In this document: positions 45,456 to 53,192 of the stretch, in pieces
Position numbering within the stretch: position 1 is the stretch's first letter
Layout of the letters: each line of letters begins with the position of its first letter
From: Bacillus sp. FJAT-44742
GTDB taxonomy: Bacteria; Bacillota; Bacilli; Bacillales; Marinococcaceae
Assembly (NCBI RefSeq): GCF_002797315.1
Contig: NZ_KZ454936.1
Coordinates: 2,551,645 to 2,615,644, forward strand
Length of the DNA stretch: 64,000 nt
Reading direction: 5' to 3'
The notes under the pieces: generated by a model
Database searches by the model: none
What the model was told of the DNA's origin: nothing
What the model saw: the letters and a program-made list of their open reading frames with translations, nothing else
Position numbers and translations under genes: made by a program

Positions 45456-45862
45456 ATCCATTCTTCTCCAGTATCTATTCTTTTTATCATATGGTCATTA
45501 AACTTTACCTTTCCTAAGGAAAACAAAAATGTTAAAGACAAGTAGAGGATTCTCTCTATATTGATGTTGATTTTTATATTCCTTTTATTAGCAAAATCTA
45601 AAAAAAGCTGATCAATGTGTTTTTCATGCTCTAACAACTCATACAGAATTTTAGAAGTGAATAATACATTTTCTTCAACTGAGTGGTATTTGGTTAATAA
45701 AAAATAATTCATGCTTATCCTCCTAAAATTACCTTCCTTGAGAGCTACCTCCTTAAGAGAAATTAAATCGCCGCCAAATTCAATAAAATTATCTTTATGT
45801 TTATATAAAAGACAAGAACCAACAAGGACATTTGAGGAACATTCAAATTCGGTAACGTTCAT
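45452..45862 (-). CDS. predicted ABC-3C middle component
   Basis: 136 residues, between effector and ATPase genes, overlapping both by ATGA. It begins MNVTEFECSSNVLVGSCLLY and ends with a winged-helix-like segment (INIERILYLSLTFLFSLGKVKF) that resembles the LxFLxxLGKI stretch found in ABC-3C middle components, small proteins thought to bridge ATPase and effector. No catalytic motif. The exact middle-component class (MC1-MC8) cannot be assigned by eye. Order, overlap and size support the call more than sequence does. Confidence 0.7.
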   Translation of the reverse strand: MNVTEFECSSNVLVGSCLLYKHKDNFIEFGGDLISLKEVALKEGNFRRISMNYFLLTKYHSVEENVLFTSKILYELLEHEKHIDQLFLDFANKRNIKININIERILYLSLTFLFSLGKVKFNDHMIKRIDTGEEWI

Positions 45863-47319
45863 TCTATTAAATTCCTTTTATTATCATTAAAAATCTCACA
45901 TTCATAAATACACCAGCAAATAAGTATTCTAACATATTTTTTTGTTAACGCTTTTGAGTAAGGGAATAATTCCCAATTCTCTTCATGAATTTCACTTAAG
46001 ATTTTAATAAATATCTCATCCCCATTACTATAATGGTTATGAAATTCTAAATACTTATCAATTACTATTTCTGCAATCAAATCTTTTTTATCAGCGCTAA
46101 CATATGAAGTGGATTCCATAATTTGATTAATAACACCAAAATACTTTGAATAGCTCTCAAACTTATTTTTAAACGTTTCTCCACACTTCATATCATAAAA
46201 TTTTTTTTCTAATTCAACCCTATTCTCCAACGTGGTCTGACCTGTTGTTTTGTTTACTGCATTCTTTTCATGAAAATCAACAATAAATTGCTTAAATTCA
46301 TCTTCATCTATTATTTCACTTTCTTCTTCTAGTACTTCTTTTTCATTAAAGTTGTTATTTTTTAGTCTTTCAATTGTGTAAGACAACTTACCATCTTGAC
46401 GAGTTTTTCTTCCCACTTGATTATTTGTTGTCCAATATTGATGTGCCTTATTCCAAATATGATAATTAGCTTCTGTATCTCCATTCTTCAAATCTACCTC
46501 TACTACAAGAAAGCCAGGTACTGCGTATTCATCCGCTGTAATTGCTCCACTAACCAATTCTAAGAATGGATTATCACTTTGGTTTGAAGTAATATTGTAA
46601 GAAGGATCATGAACATGCCCAGCCATATAAATATCAATGTTGTAATCTTCAAAATGTGCCATAATAGCTTTTCTATCTATTTGATTTAAGCAATCTAATG
46701 TATGATGACCAATAGCAACATTTAAGGAACTAACCCCTTTACTACCTTGCCCCATGTTCTTTATTGCCTTATAAAATTTTCTTCTATTGATTAAGAGTTC
46801 TCCTTCTTCACCTTTTTTGTGAGAGACTAAACAAGTATTCATTAATAAAATATTACAATTATCAGAATGTGAAACGAAATGTAAATCATCTTTTGGATAT
46901 TCTATTCCCATAAAATCCTTGTAAAAATCAAAAAATTGTTTTTGACCGTTTAACAAAAGGTTATAAGTATCCTCTTGTAAATTTTCAATCTCTTCTGAAG
47001 GGTTTTTACAATCTTTTACAATCTGATTAATTATTAATGATCTAGGTTGATTTCTTGTTATATCGTGATTACCAGGTATTAAGTGAACGTCTTTTTTGGA
47101 TAAATTAAGCCCTTCAATTATCTTATATAAATAATCCTTTATATCCACATTGTAATTGTCTCCACGGTGACCAATATCTCCCGTGACTAAAAGAAAATTA
47201 AATTCTCCTTTACTCTTTAATTCCATTAAATAATTAATTAACTTATCTCTCATTACCTCGGTATCATAATTAAGAAACTGAAAATGAAGATCAGAAATTT
47301 GCAAGTAACGAACTTTCAT
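45859..47319 (-). CDS. calcineurin-like phosphoesterase, predicted ABC-3C effector
   Basis: 486 residues. The N-terminal metallophosphoesterase has all motifs: ISDLHF (Asp10, His12), LLVTGDIGHRGD, IPGNHD, AIGHHTLD and MAGHVHD, so two metal ions and a phosphodiester substrate are expected. From about 340 on, a helical region with no enzyme motif (EEESEIIDEDEFKQFIVDF to the end) probably is the ABC-3C C-terminal module that attaches effectors to the complex. First gene of a three-gene operon. I start at MKVRYLQISDLHF, 8 bases behind GGAAGGG. The likely target is nucleic acid or a nucleotide (inference). A stand-alone phosphodiesterase is the alternative. Confidence 0.85.
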   Translation of the reverse strand: MKVRYLQISDLHFQFLNYDTEVMRDKLINYLMELKSKGEFNFLLVTGDIGHRGDNYNVDIKDYLYKIIEGLNLSKKDVHLIPGNHDITRNQPRSLIINQIVKDCKNPSEEIENLQEDTYNLLLNGQKQFFDFYKDFMGIEYPKDDLHFVSHSDNCNILLMNTCLVSHKKGEEGELLINRRKFYKAIKNMGQGSKGVSSLNVAIGHHTLDCLNQIDRKAIMAHFEDYNIDIYMAGHVHDPSYNITSNQSDNPFLELVSGAITADEYAVPGFLVVEVDLKNGDTEANYHIWNKAHQYWTTNNQVGRKTRQDGKLSYTIERLKNNNFNEKEVLEEESEIIDEDEFKQFIVDFHEKNAVNKTTGQTTLENRVELEKKFYDMKCGETFKNKFESYSKYFGVINQIMESTSYVSADKKDLIAEIVIDKYLEFHNHYSNGDEIFIKILSEIHEENWELFPYSKALTKKYVRILICWCIYECEIFNDNKRNLIE

Positions 47320-47352
47320 TAAAACAACCCTTCCACTAGACAATTTATCTTA

Positions 47353-47381
47353 ATTCTACCATATTAAACCTAATTTTTAGG
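47353..47381 (-). promoter_or_regulatory. promoter and dyad of the ABC-3C operon
   Basis: Minus strand TGGTAGAAT is an extended -10 (TAGAAT at 47353-47358). The -35 region is poor but coincides with CCTAATTTTTAGG (47369-47381), a 5-bp perfect dyad that could bind a repressor. Confidence 0.4.
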
Positions 47382-47404
47382 ATTCTACAAAAACATTATT
47401 TCAA

Positions 47405-47442
47405 AAAAAAAGCGTCCCTAAAGAACGCTTTTTTTCAAATCT
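47405..47442 (-). terminator. intrinsic terminator after tpx
   Basis: AAAAAAAGCGTTC ... GAACGCTTTTTTT-type symmetrical hairpin, A and T runs on both sides, 20 bp past the tpx stop; it isolates the ABC-3C operon from tpx transcription. Confidence 0.88.
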
Positions 47443-47463
47443 CTTTTTTCTAGGGGATAACTT

Positions 47464-47964
47464 TTACCCACTTTTTTTTACTGCCTCTATTGCAGCGGCA
47501 TAATCAGGGTGATCTGTACCTTCTGAAACGTACTCCGTATACGTTACTTTATCGTTGCTGTCGATTACAAAAATAGATCGAGCCAACAACCTTAACTCTT
47601 CCATAACAACGCCATAAGCCTTTCCGAATGAAAGATCCTTATGATCGGACAGTGTCTGGACATTTTCGATATCCTTATCTGCCGTCCAGCGTCTCTGTGC
47701 AAAAGGAAGGTCACAGCTGATAGTGAGTACCTCTACATTATCCAGATTGGCTGCTTCTTCGTTAAATCGGCGAGTCTGTTCTGCACATACTCCTGTATCA
47801 ATAGAGGGGATAACACTAATCAGTCTTACCTTTCCTTTTGAGTCCATGAGCGAAACCTTGCTCAAATCGTTTGCTAATACTGTAAAGTCCGGAGCGGTGT
47901 CCCCTTCTTTTACTTCTTCTCCTAGTAATGTCATCGGGTTGCCTTTAAAAGTTACTTTTGCCAT
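47464..47964 (-). CDS. tpx: thiol peroxidase, atypical 2-Cys (unusual cysteine set)
   Basis: 166 residues, peroxiredoxin Tpx, reducing H2O2 and alkyl hydroperoxides with thioredoxin. The peroxidatic Cys60 lies in [15 protein letters not shown]. In B. subtilis and E. coli the resolving Cys is after FAQxRW/F (Cys94/95); here that position is Thr (QRRWTADKD). The only other Cys is Cys84 in TISCDLPF, where relatives have Ala. The enzyme may therefore use Cys84 or an external thiol. The start MAKVTFKG follows GGAGG at 7 bases; a longer in-frame start is less likely. It lies between the inserted operon and ytfJ. Confidence 0.93.
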   Translation of the reverse strand: MAKVTFKGNPMTLLGEEVKEGDTAPDFTVLANDLSKVSLMDSKGKVRLISVIPSIDTGVCAEQTRRFNEEAANLDNVEVLTISCDLPFAQRRWTADKDIENVQTLSDHKDLSFGKAYGVVMEELRLLARSIFVIDSNDKVTYTEYVSEGTDHPDYAAAIEAVKKSG

Positions 47965-48122
47965 ATGATCTCCTCCCTGAAATATCTTCCTGTCCATCTT
48001 AGAATGACAGCCGCCCCTGTTTCAAGCATTTACCATTTTAGGGTCATCACTTTTTAGGATAATTATTTAATAAATGTGTAAGCGAACGTCTTTAGTCAAC
48101 CACAACATGTAACAAAACGTAT

Positions 48123-48155
48123 AAAAAAACGGCCTGCATGAAGGACAGGCCATTT
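48123..48155 (-). terminator. intrinsic terminator after ytfJ
   Basis: Minus strand ATGGCCTG TCCTTCATG CAGGCCGT followed by seven T, right after the ytfJ stop. Confidence 0.88.
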
Positions 48156-48158
48156 TTC

Positions 48159-48599
48159 TTATAAAGGCGGGGTTTGATTATTTTGAGACTGTGTTGGCGG
48201 GGTCATTCCGCCGCTTTGATTTTGACCGCTGTTTACCATTTGCTGAATTTTTTCTACCACCTGCGGAGCGAACTCCATTAGCTTCTCATAAAGGTGGGTA
48301 CTATTATCCAGGTGAATCATTTTTATCCCTGTAGAGTTAACAACGAGAAAAGCAATAGGAGTAATTGAAACTCCGCCCCCGCTACCACCGCCAAAAGGGA
48401 TTTCTACTTCTTCATTCTTCTCAGACATGATAAACTGGCTTCCTCCGGCAGCAAAACCAAAACCTACTTTTGAAACAGGGACAATGACACTTCCGTCAGG
48501 ACTTTCAACGGGATCGCCAACAATGGTGTTAACGTCTACCATCCCTTTTAAATTTTCCATCGCTGTTTTCATAAGACCTTGTATTGGATGTTCAGACAC
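48159..48599 (-). CDS. ytfJ: sporulation protein YtfJ (GerW family)
   Basis: 146 residues. The conserved Gly-rich core VSKVGFGFAAGGSQF and EIPFGGGSGGGVSITPIAFLVV and the N-terminal MSEHPIQGLMKTAMENLKGM mark the YtfJ/GerW family, made in the forespore and linked to spore germination in Bacillus. The C-terminus is Gln/Asn/Pro-rich. The start is GTG, 7 bases behind AAGGAGG inside the end of ytfI, so ytfI and ytfJ are coupled (2 bp apart). Confidence 0.93.
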   Translation of the reverse strand: MSEHPIQGLMKTAMENLKGMVDVNTIVGDPVESPDGSVIVPVSKVGFGFAAGGSQFIMSEKNEEVEIPFGGGSGGGVSITPIAFLVVNSTGIKMIHLDNSTHLYEKLMEFAPQVVEKIQQMVNSGQNQSGGMTPPTQSQNNQTPPL

Positions 48600-48601
48600 T
48601 G

Positions 48602-49279
48602 TTATGCCTCCTTTTTATGTGATTCCGAACGCCTGTGCTTTACAAAAAGCGAACTGAATTCTCCTTTTGTGTGACGCACAACTAATATTCCCGCAAAAAT
48701 AGCATGCCCTAATTGAAGAGTTACCATGCATTCTAAATGAGTTTTTGAAGCCCATCCCTGAAAAATGGGGTCTACTTTAAGCTCCGGAATACATTTTAAC
48801 GTAAGATATGAAGACAACAGACCCGCCATTGATCCTTTTATGGACCAAATCAGTCCGGAAAGCCATCCGGTCGTGCTGGCATCCCCAGCCCCAAGGCTGC
48901 TGCTCCAGTTAAATCGTTTAACTTTTACATGTTTTAAAAAGCGGCGGGCAATTCGGTGCAGACCGACAATCTGCTGCAGCCACCGGTTAAGCTCACGTAC
49001 TTGCTCTACTAATTCATTTGGCGTTTCTTTTCGGATATATTCTTTGTCCCCGCCCGCTCCTTTTACCTCTTCTTTAAAAACCAAGGAGGGGGATTCTTTG
49101 TCTATAGCAATAACAGGGACTTCAATGGTTTTGGAAATGACCTTCCACACTGTTATTTTTATCGTGAGCTGGTCATCGTCCCCATTATGCCAATATGTAA
49201 CATCAAGACGAATTGGGGTGATTAATAGCAAGATTAGCAGTGCTACTATTATGCCTAACGCCCACCACATCCATATCAT
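48602..49279 (-). CDS. ytfI: DUF2953 family membrane protein YtfI
   Basis: 225 residues: an N-terminal membrane helix (about 3-22, ALGIIVALLILLLITPIRLDV), then a mostly beta domain with the pattern LNRWLQQIVGLHRIARRFLKHVKVKRFNWSSSLGAGDAS and KCIPELKVDPIFQGWASKTHLEC typical of DUF2953. In B. subtilis it lies directly before ytfJ and is associated with sporulation. I choose MIWMWWALG, AAAGGTGG upstream; an ATG further up adds 11 charged residues. Molecular role unknown. Confidence 0.88.
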   Translation of the reverse strand: MIWMWWALGIIVALLILLLITPIRLDVTYWHNGDDDQLTIKITVWKVISKTIEVPVIAIDKESPSLVFKEEVKGAGGDKEYIRKETPNELVEQVRELNRWLQQIVGLHRIARRFLKHVKVKRFNWSSSLGAGDASTTGWLSGLIWSIKGSMAGLLSSYLTLKCIPELKVDPIFQGWASKTHLECMVTLQLGHAIFAGILVVRHTKGEFSSLFVKHRRSESHKKEA

Positions 49280-49490
49280 AATATCCACCTTTTTTTCCTT
49301 CATTATTGACAACCAATATTTTCTTTAAACTTGTTTGCCATTTTGTCTTTGGTTTTGTAAAACGAATTGCATTTATTTCATATTTCCATCAAAAGGTGCT
49401 TTGTTGACATATGGTATGGCTGCCCCACTGCTTAACCAGGCAGCGTAACTTTTCATTGAACGTAAAAAAGAGAGCGGCTGTGCCCCTCTC

Positions 49491-49997
49491 TTACTTTCTT
49501 TCATGAATGACCCGTGTATCGGAGAACATATCATGAATTCCTTGCTTTTCATTTGTGAAGCCCACCACGATATATAGAATATTAGTAATAACAAGGCTCC
49601 TGTGAATAAACCGTCCGACCACTTCCCTAAACAGGACATCAGACCATTTTAAAACACCATTGTCTTTTTTTATAACCCTCAAACCAAAAAGCATCTTTCC
49701 AAGAGTCTGCCCTAAGTATTTTGTCATCAAAAGGAAGTATATATATGCTGACAAACTCGAAATAATTCCTTGGGCTGTTAAAAAACCAAACAGGTTCATG
49801 TTATTTCCTTCTGTAAAGGCAAATGGTATGAGCAGAAGTCCGTTGATACTAAATACAATAATGAGATCTGTAATGTAAGCCCAAAATCTCATCCAAAACC
49901 CTGCATATCTTTGGCTTTCCTCTAAGACTGCCTCCTGTCTTAGGCTTTCTTCTCGTTCAGGAGATCTTGTTTCCTCTCCGTTATACGTAGTATCCAT
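49491..49997 (-). CDS. yteJ: RDD family membrane protein
   Basis: 168 residues with an acidic N-terminal tail (about 1-30), then an RDD domain: RFWAYITDLIIVFSINGLLL (Arg and Asp of RDD), a second membrane helix and FLLMTKYLGQTLGKMLFGLRVI, and a third hydrophobic stretch. RDD proteins are small membrane proteins, some linked to ion/alkali tolerance; the role here is unknown. It lies directly downstream of sppA (15 bp), as yteI-yteJ in B. subtilis. The ATG at 49997 has AGGAGGGGG at 8 bases; a GTG two codons up is too close. Confidence 0.9.
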   Translation of the reverse strand: MDTTYNGEETRSPEREESLRQEAVLEESQRYAGFWMRFWAYITDLIIVFSINGLLLIPFAFTEGNNMNLFGFLTAQGIISSLSAYIYFLLMTKYLGQTLGKMLFGLRVIKKDNGVLKWSDVLFREVVGRFIHRSLVITNILYIVVGFTNEKQGIHDMFSDTRVIHERK

Positions 49998-50012
49998 AGT
50001 CACTTCCCCCTC

Positions 50013-51011
50013 CTATTCCGTGTACAAATACATGGCTCTAGGAGCATTAGGTTCGGTGAGAAGTTTATTTATCCCAAGCAGCTCCATATCACTGACAACT
50101 AAATTTCTGGCTGTTACTCCTAAAAACTGGTTAAAACGAAAAGTCGGCTCAAAACGGACAACCTGGCTTCCTTCTAAACCATATTCCTCTTTCATGATGT
50201 CAATGGCATTTGCAAGTGTTCCTAAGTCATCAACTAAGCCTACTTCGTGAGCCTGGGTGCCGGAATAGATGCGGCCATCTCCTAACTCTCGCACCTCTTG
50301 TTCCGTCAGATTATCTCGGCCATTATCAATAACTGTAACGAAATCATCGTAAAATTCATCAATGATGCTTTGCAAAATTTCTTCTTCGTCGTCAGTCATT
50401 TCCCTGGTCGCTGACATAATGTCTTTGTATGGTCCGCTTTGGATTGTTGTAAAGTCTACTCCTAGATCATCAGCTAGTTCTGTTATATTTATATTTTGCA
50501 TAATCACGCCAATGGAACCGGTAATGGTTGCAGGATGAGCTATGATTCGATCAGCCGGGGCAGCCACGTAATAGCCGCCAGAAGCAGCCTGGTTGCCCAT
50601 CGTCACATACACGGGTTTCCCCTGTTCTTCCTGGATTTCTACGATGCGATCATGAATTTCTGCACTTTCAACGACCCCTCCGCCAGGCGTATTCACATTA
50701 ATTATTATCCCTTCAATATCGTTGTTTTCTCCGGCACGTTCAAGCATATAAAGAAATTCTCTATGGTTATACCCTCCAGAAAACAATCCTTGGTCTGTAC
50801 CTGTATCTTGAATAACGCCTTCAAGGTCGATCACAGCGATTCTTCCCAGCTCACTGCCATCTTCTACAATATGCTCTTCCCATGGCTCATCTCCTGCCTC
50901 AAACATCCCTTCAAAGTTACCTGTTGCTATTGTTGAAACAAATTGAAAGGACACAGAGACTAGTAACAATAATGCGGCAATGCCCAAAGCTATCCAACGT
51001 TTCCCATTCAT
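50013..51011 (-). CDS. sppA: signal peptide peptidase SppA
   Basis: 332 residues. One N-terminal membrane segment (about 6-25), then the Clp-like protease domain: NTPGGGVVESAEIHDRI, the catalytic Ser in GNQAASGGYYVAAPAD, ATITGSIGVI, and the Lys in SGPYKDIMS / YSGTQAHEVGLVDDLG. SppA degrades remnant signal peptides in the membrane and, in Bacillus, affects resistance to some membrane-active peptides. A GAGGAGG site precedes the ATG. It is 2 bp after ytcJ, in an operon with yteJ. Confidence 0.94.
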   Translation of the reverse strand: MNGKRWIALGIAALLLLVSVSFQFVSTIATGNFEGMFEAGDEPWEEHIVEDGSELGRIAVIDLEGVIQDTGTDQGLFSGGYNHREFLYMLERAGENNDIEGIIINVNTPGGGVVESAEIHDRIVEIQEEQGKPVYVTMGNQAASGGYYVAAPADRIIAHPATITGSIGVIMQNINITELADDLGVDFTTIQSGPYKDIMSATREMTDDEEEILQSIIDEFYDDFVTVIDNGRDNLTEQEVRELGDGRIYSGTQAHEVGLVDDLGTLANAIDIMKEEYGLEGSQVVRFEPTFRFNQFLGVTARNLVVSDMELLGINKLLTEPNAPRAMYLYTE

Positions 51012-51013
51012 AT

Positions 51014-52621
51014 TTAATCCTCCTCTTCCTCTTTTTGATATACTATTGTCTCATCTATAACAGTCTGAAGCACACTGGCAGTCAAAATCTCATCAGGTTG
51101 AGCAGTAAGAATATCTTTATCTAATACCGTGAAATCCGCTGCATAACCTGGAAGTATTTTTCCGTAGGTTTCTTCTTTTCCAATGGCTTTGGCGCTTCCT
51201 GTTGTAAACAAGCTGACTGCTTCGAAGGGAGTCAGTTTCTGCTCCGGCATATAACCTTCATGGTCTTCCCCCGGGCTTTTTCTGGTGACTGCTGCATGTA
51301 TTCCTAACAGGGGATCCACTGGTTCAATGGGAGCATCCGATCCTCCAGCACAGTTTAATCCCTCCTTAAGAAGAGTTTTCCATGCAAAAGAATATGGCAG
51401 CCTCCATGTACCAAGGCGCTCTTCGACCCAAGGAAAATCAGAAGCGACAAACCTCGGCTGAATATCTAATGCAACCGGAAGGCTTTTAAGTCGTTCCCTA
51501 AGGTCTGATGGAGCAATCTGCAGGTGGATAAAGCGGTCCATTGTATGTGGGGGAGCCGGATACTCCTCCACTGCTTCTATCGCATATTCCAATGCCAAAT
51601 CTCCAATCGTATGGATGGCAACTGGCATTTCAAAAGATCGGGCTTTTTTAACAAGCTCTTTTAATTCATCTCTCGTATGCATGGCTACACCAGAAGTTTC
51701 AGGTGCATCATTGTAAGGTTGTCGTAACAAGGCAGTTCTGCCGCCAAGGGCTCCATCGGCAAAGATTTTCATCCCGCCAAAGGAAAGATATTCATTTACT
51801 TCTCCATATGTAAACCCTTTGTTTTTCATATCTTCGATCACTTCATGATGCACGAGTAAATGGGCTCTGAATTTTCTTTTCTTGCCATCGATCACCTTAG
51901 TAAAGGTATCAAATGTTTGAGCAAACCCTCCGTAATAATTCAAATCCTCTGTATGGCCGCCCACAAGTCCTTTTTTCACCATATCATCCAATGCTGCCGT
52001 TAAAGCTGCCTCTAAATACTCATCGGTTACTTCTGGTACTGCTTCTCTTACTAGTTCCTGAGCTGCATCCAGTAAATAACCTGTCGCCTCTCCCTCATTA
52101 TCTCTTACAATAACCCCTCCAGAAGGATTTTCTGTCTCTGCAGTAACCTCGCCAAGTTCAAGGGCCTTAGAATTCGCCAGGATTGCGTGACGGCATACTC
52201 TTGTAAGAACTACTGGATTGTCAGGAGCAATTTCATCCAGTTCTTGACGGTGAAAAATTTTTCTGTCCGGAAAATTGTTTTCATTCCACCCCTCTCCTAA
52301 AAGCCACTGCCCCCGTTTTAACTCCCTTGCTTTTTCAAGCAGAGCTTTTTTCATATCGTCAGCAGACTTCAATTGAGATAAATCCAGGCGAAGCATACTC
52401 TCACCATAACCAATCATATGTAAATGACTGTCGACAAACCCGGGGAATACAACGCCTCCTTTAAGATCTACGTATGTGGTAATCGTTTCGTTCCATTTAT
52501 TTTTCATTTCGTTTTTAGTACCAACAGCCTTAATTCGTCCATTATGTGTAACAACGGCTTCTACTGATTCACTCTCATCATTCATTGTATAAATCTTGCC
52601 GTTATACCAAAGTGTGCCCAC
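51014..52621 (-). CDS. ytcJ: amidohydrolase (YtcJ family)
   Basis: 535 residues, Amidohydro_3 metal-dependent hydrolase of unknown substrate. Motifs: GVVFPGFVDSHLHM with the HxH metal ligands, the Lys region GGMKIFADGALGG, IHTIGDLALEYAIE, and GGSDAPIEPVDPLLG with the metal Asp. I start at GTG (52621) behind GGGGTGAG, which gives the normal family length; a 44-codon in-frame extension would run into the sspA terminator and shows no family sequence. Order ytcJ-sppA-yteJ follows B. subtilis. Confidence 0.9.
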   Translation of the reverse strand: MGTLWYNGKIYTMNDESESVEAVVTHNGRIKAVGTKNEMKNKWNETITTYVDLKGGVVFPGFVDSHLHMIGYGESMLRLDLSQLKSADDMKKALLEKARELKRGQWLLGEGWNENNFPDRKIFHRQELDEIAPDNPVVLTRVCRHAILANSKALELGEVTAETENPSGGVIVRDNEGEATGYLLDAAQELVREAVPEVTDEYLEAALTAALDDMVKKGLVGGHTEDLNYYGGFAQTFDTFTKVIDGKKRKFRAHLLVHHEVIEDMKNKGFTYGEVNEYLSFGGMKIFADGALGGRTALLRQPYNDAPETSGVAMHTRDELKELVKKARSFEMPVAIHTIGDLALEYAIEAVEEYPAPPHTMDRFIHLQIAPSDLRERLKSLPVALDIQPRFVASDFPWVEERLGTWRLPYSFAWKTLLKEGLNCAGGSDAPIEPVDPLLGIHAAVTRKSPGEDHEGYMPEQKLTPFEAVSLFTTGSAKAIGKEETYGKILPGYAADFTVLDKDILTAQPDEILTASVLQTVIDETIVYQKEEEED

Positions 52622-52736
52622 CGCTCTTCTCACCCCGTATCTTCGTGTTCTAGTCTTCATCTTCCCAAAAGTAAGCAGGGTTTTCAACTCAAAAGGATAC
52701 TGCGTTGCTGTTCTTCTTAGAAAATGCATAAACTCA

Positions 52737-52763
52737 CAAAAGGAGAAGGCCATGCCTTCTCCT
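52737..52763 (-). terminator. intrinsic terminator after sspA
   Basis: Minus strand GGAGAAGGC ATG GCCTTCTCC followed by TTTT, about 25 bp after the sspA stop. Confidence 0.9.
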
Positions 52764-52786
52764 TATATAGCCATATTATTCAATTT

Positions 52787-52996
52787 TTATTGTTGCTGCT
52801 GTCCATTGCTAAATTGCTGTTCGGACATTTGAACTAAACGCTTTGTAATTTCTCCGCCAACAGAACCGTTGCCTCTGGAAGTAGTGTCAGCTCCTAAGTT
52901 CACTCCGAATTCTTGAGCAATCTCATATTTCATTTCGTCAAGAGCTTGTTGGACTCCAGGTACAACCAAGCGATTTGATGAGTTATTGTTAGCCAT
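52787..52996 (-). CDS. sspA: small acid-soluble spore protein, alpha/beta type
   Basis: 69 residues. The family core is present: [20 protein letters not shown] with the GPR protease recognition region ([10 protein letters not shown]), then the second conserved part [15 protein letters not shown]. These proteins saturate spore DNA and protect it, and are degraded at germination. The start MANNNSSN follows AGGAGG at 8 bases. It lies between thiI and ytcJ, as sspA in B. subtilis. A Gln-rich tail follows the DNA-binding part. Expression should be forespore-specific (sigma-G). Confidence 0.95.
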   Translation of the reverse strand: MANNNSSNRLVVPGVQQALDEMKYEIAQEFGVNLGADTTSRGNGSVGGEITKRLVQMSEQQFSNGQQQQ

Positions 52997-53039
52997 CTTT
53001 CTCACCTCCTCATCAACTAGCCTTTACCTGGAGCCCCTT

Positions 53040-53068
53040 GTTCATGTAGTAAAAATATAGGTAATTCA
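53040..53068 (-). promoter_or_regulatory. weak sigma-G-like promoter of sspA
   Basis: Minus strand TGAATT, 16-bp spacer, CATGAAC: partial match to the sigma-G pattern (TGAATA ... CATACTA), 45-70 bp before the start. Confidence 0.3.
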
Positions 53069-53192
53069 TGAATGAAAAGGATTTTTCAGACAACGAAGAG
53101 AACGAATGCCATCATTACGAAAAATGTAACACCATTCAGATTACCAAAATGTTTTTTTGTTTTTTTGCACCCTTTTTTCTTACTAGAGAATC

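Noticed and set aside
52622-52753. 44-codon N-terminal extension of the ytcJ amidohydrolase
   Set aside because: The extension contains the sspA terminator, has no family sequence, and a GGGGTGAG site supports the GTG at 52621.
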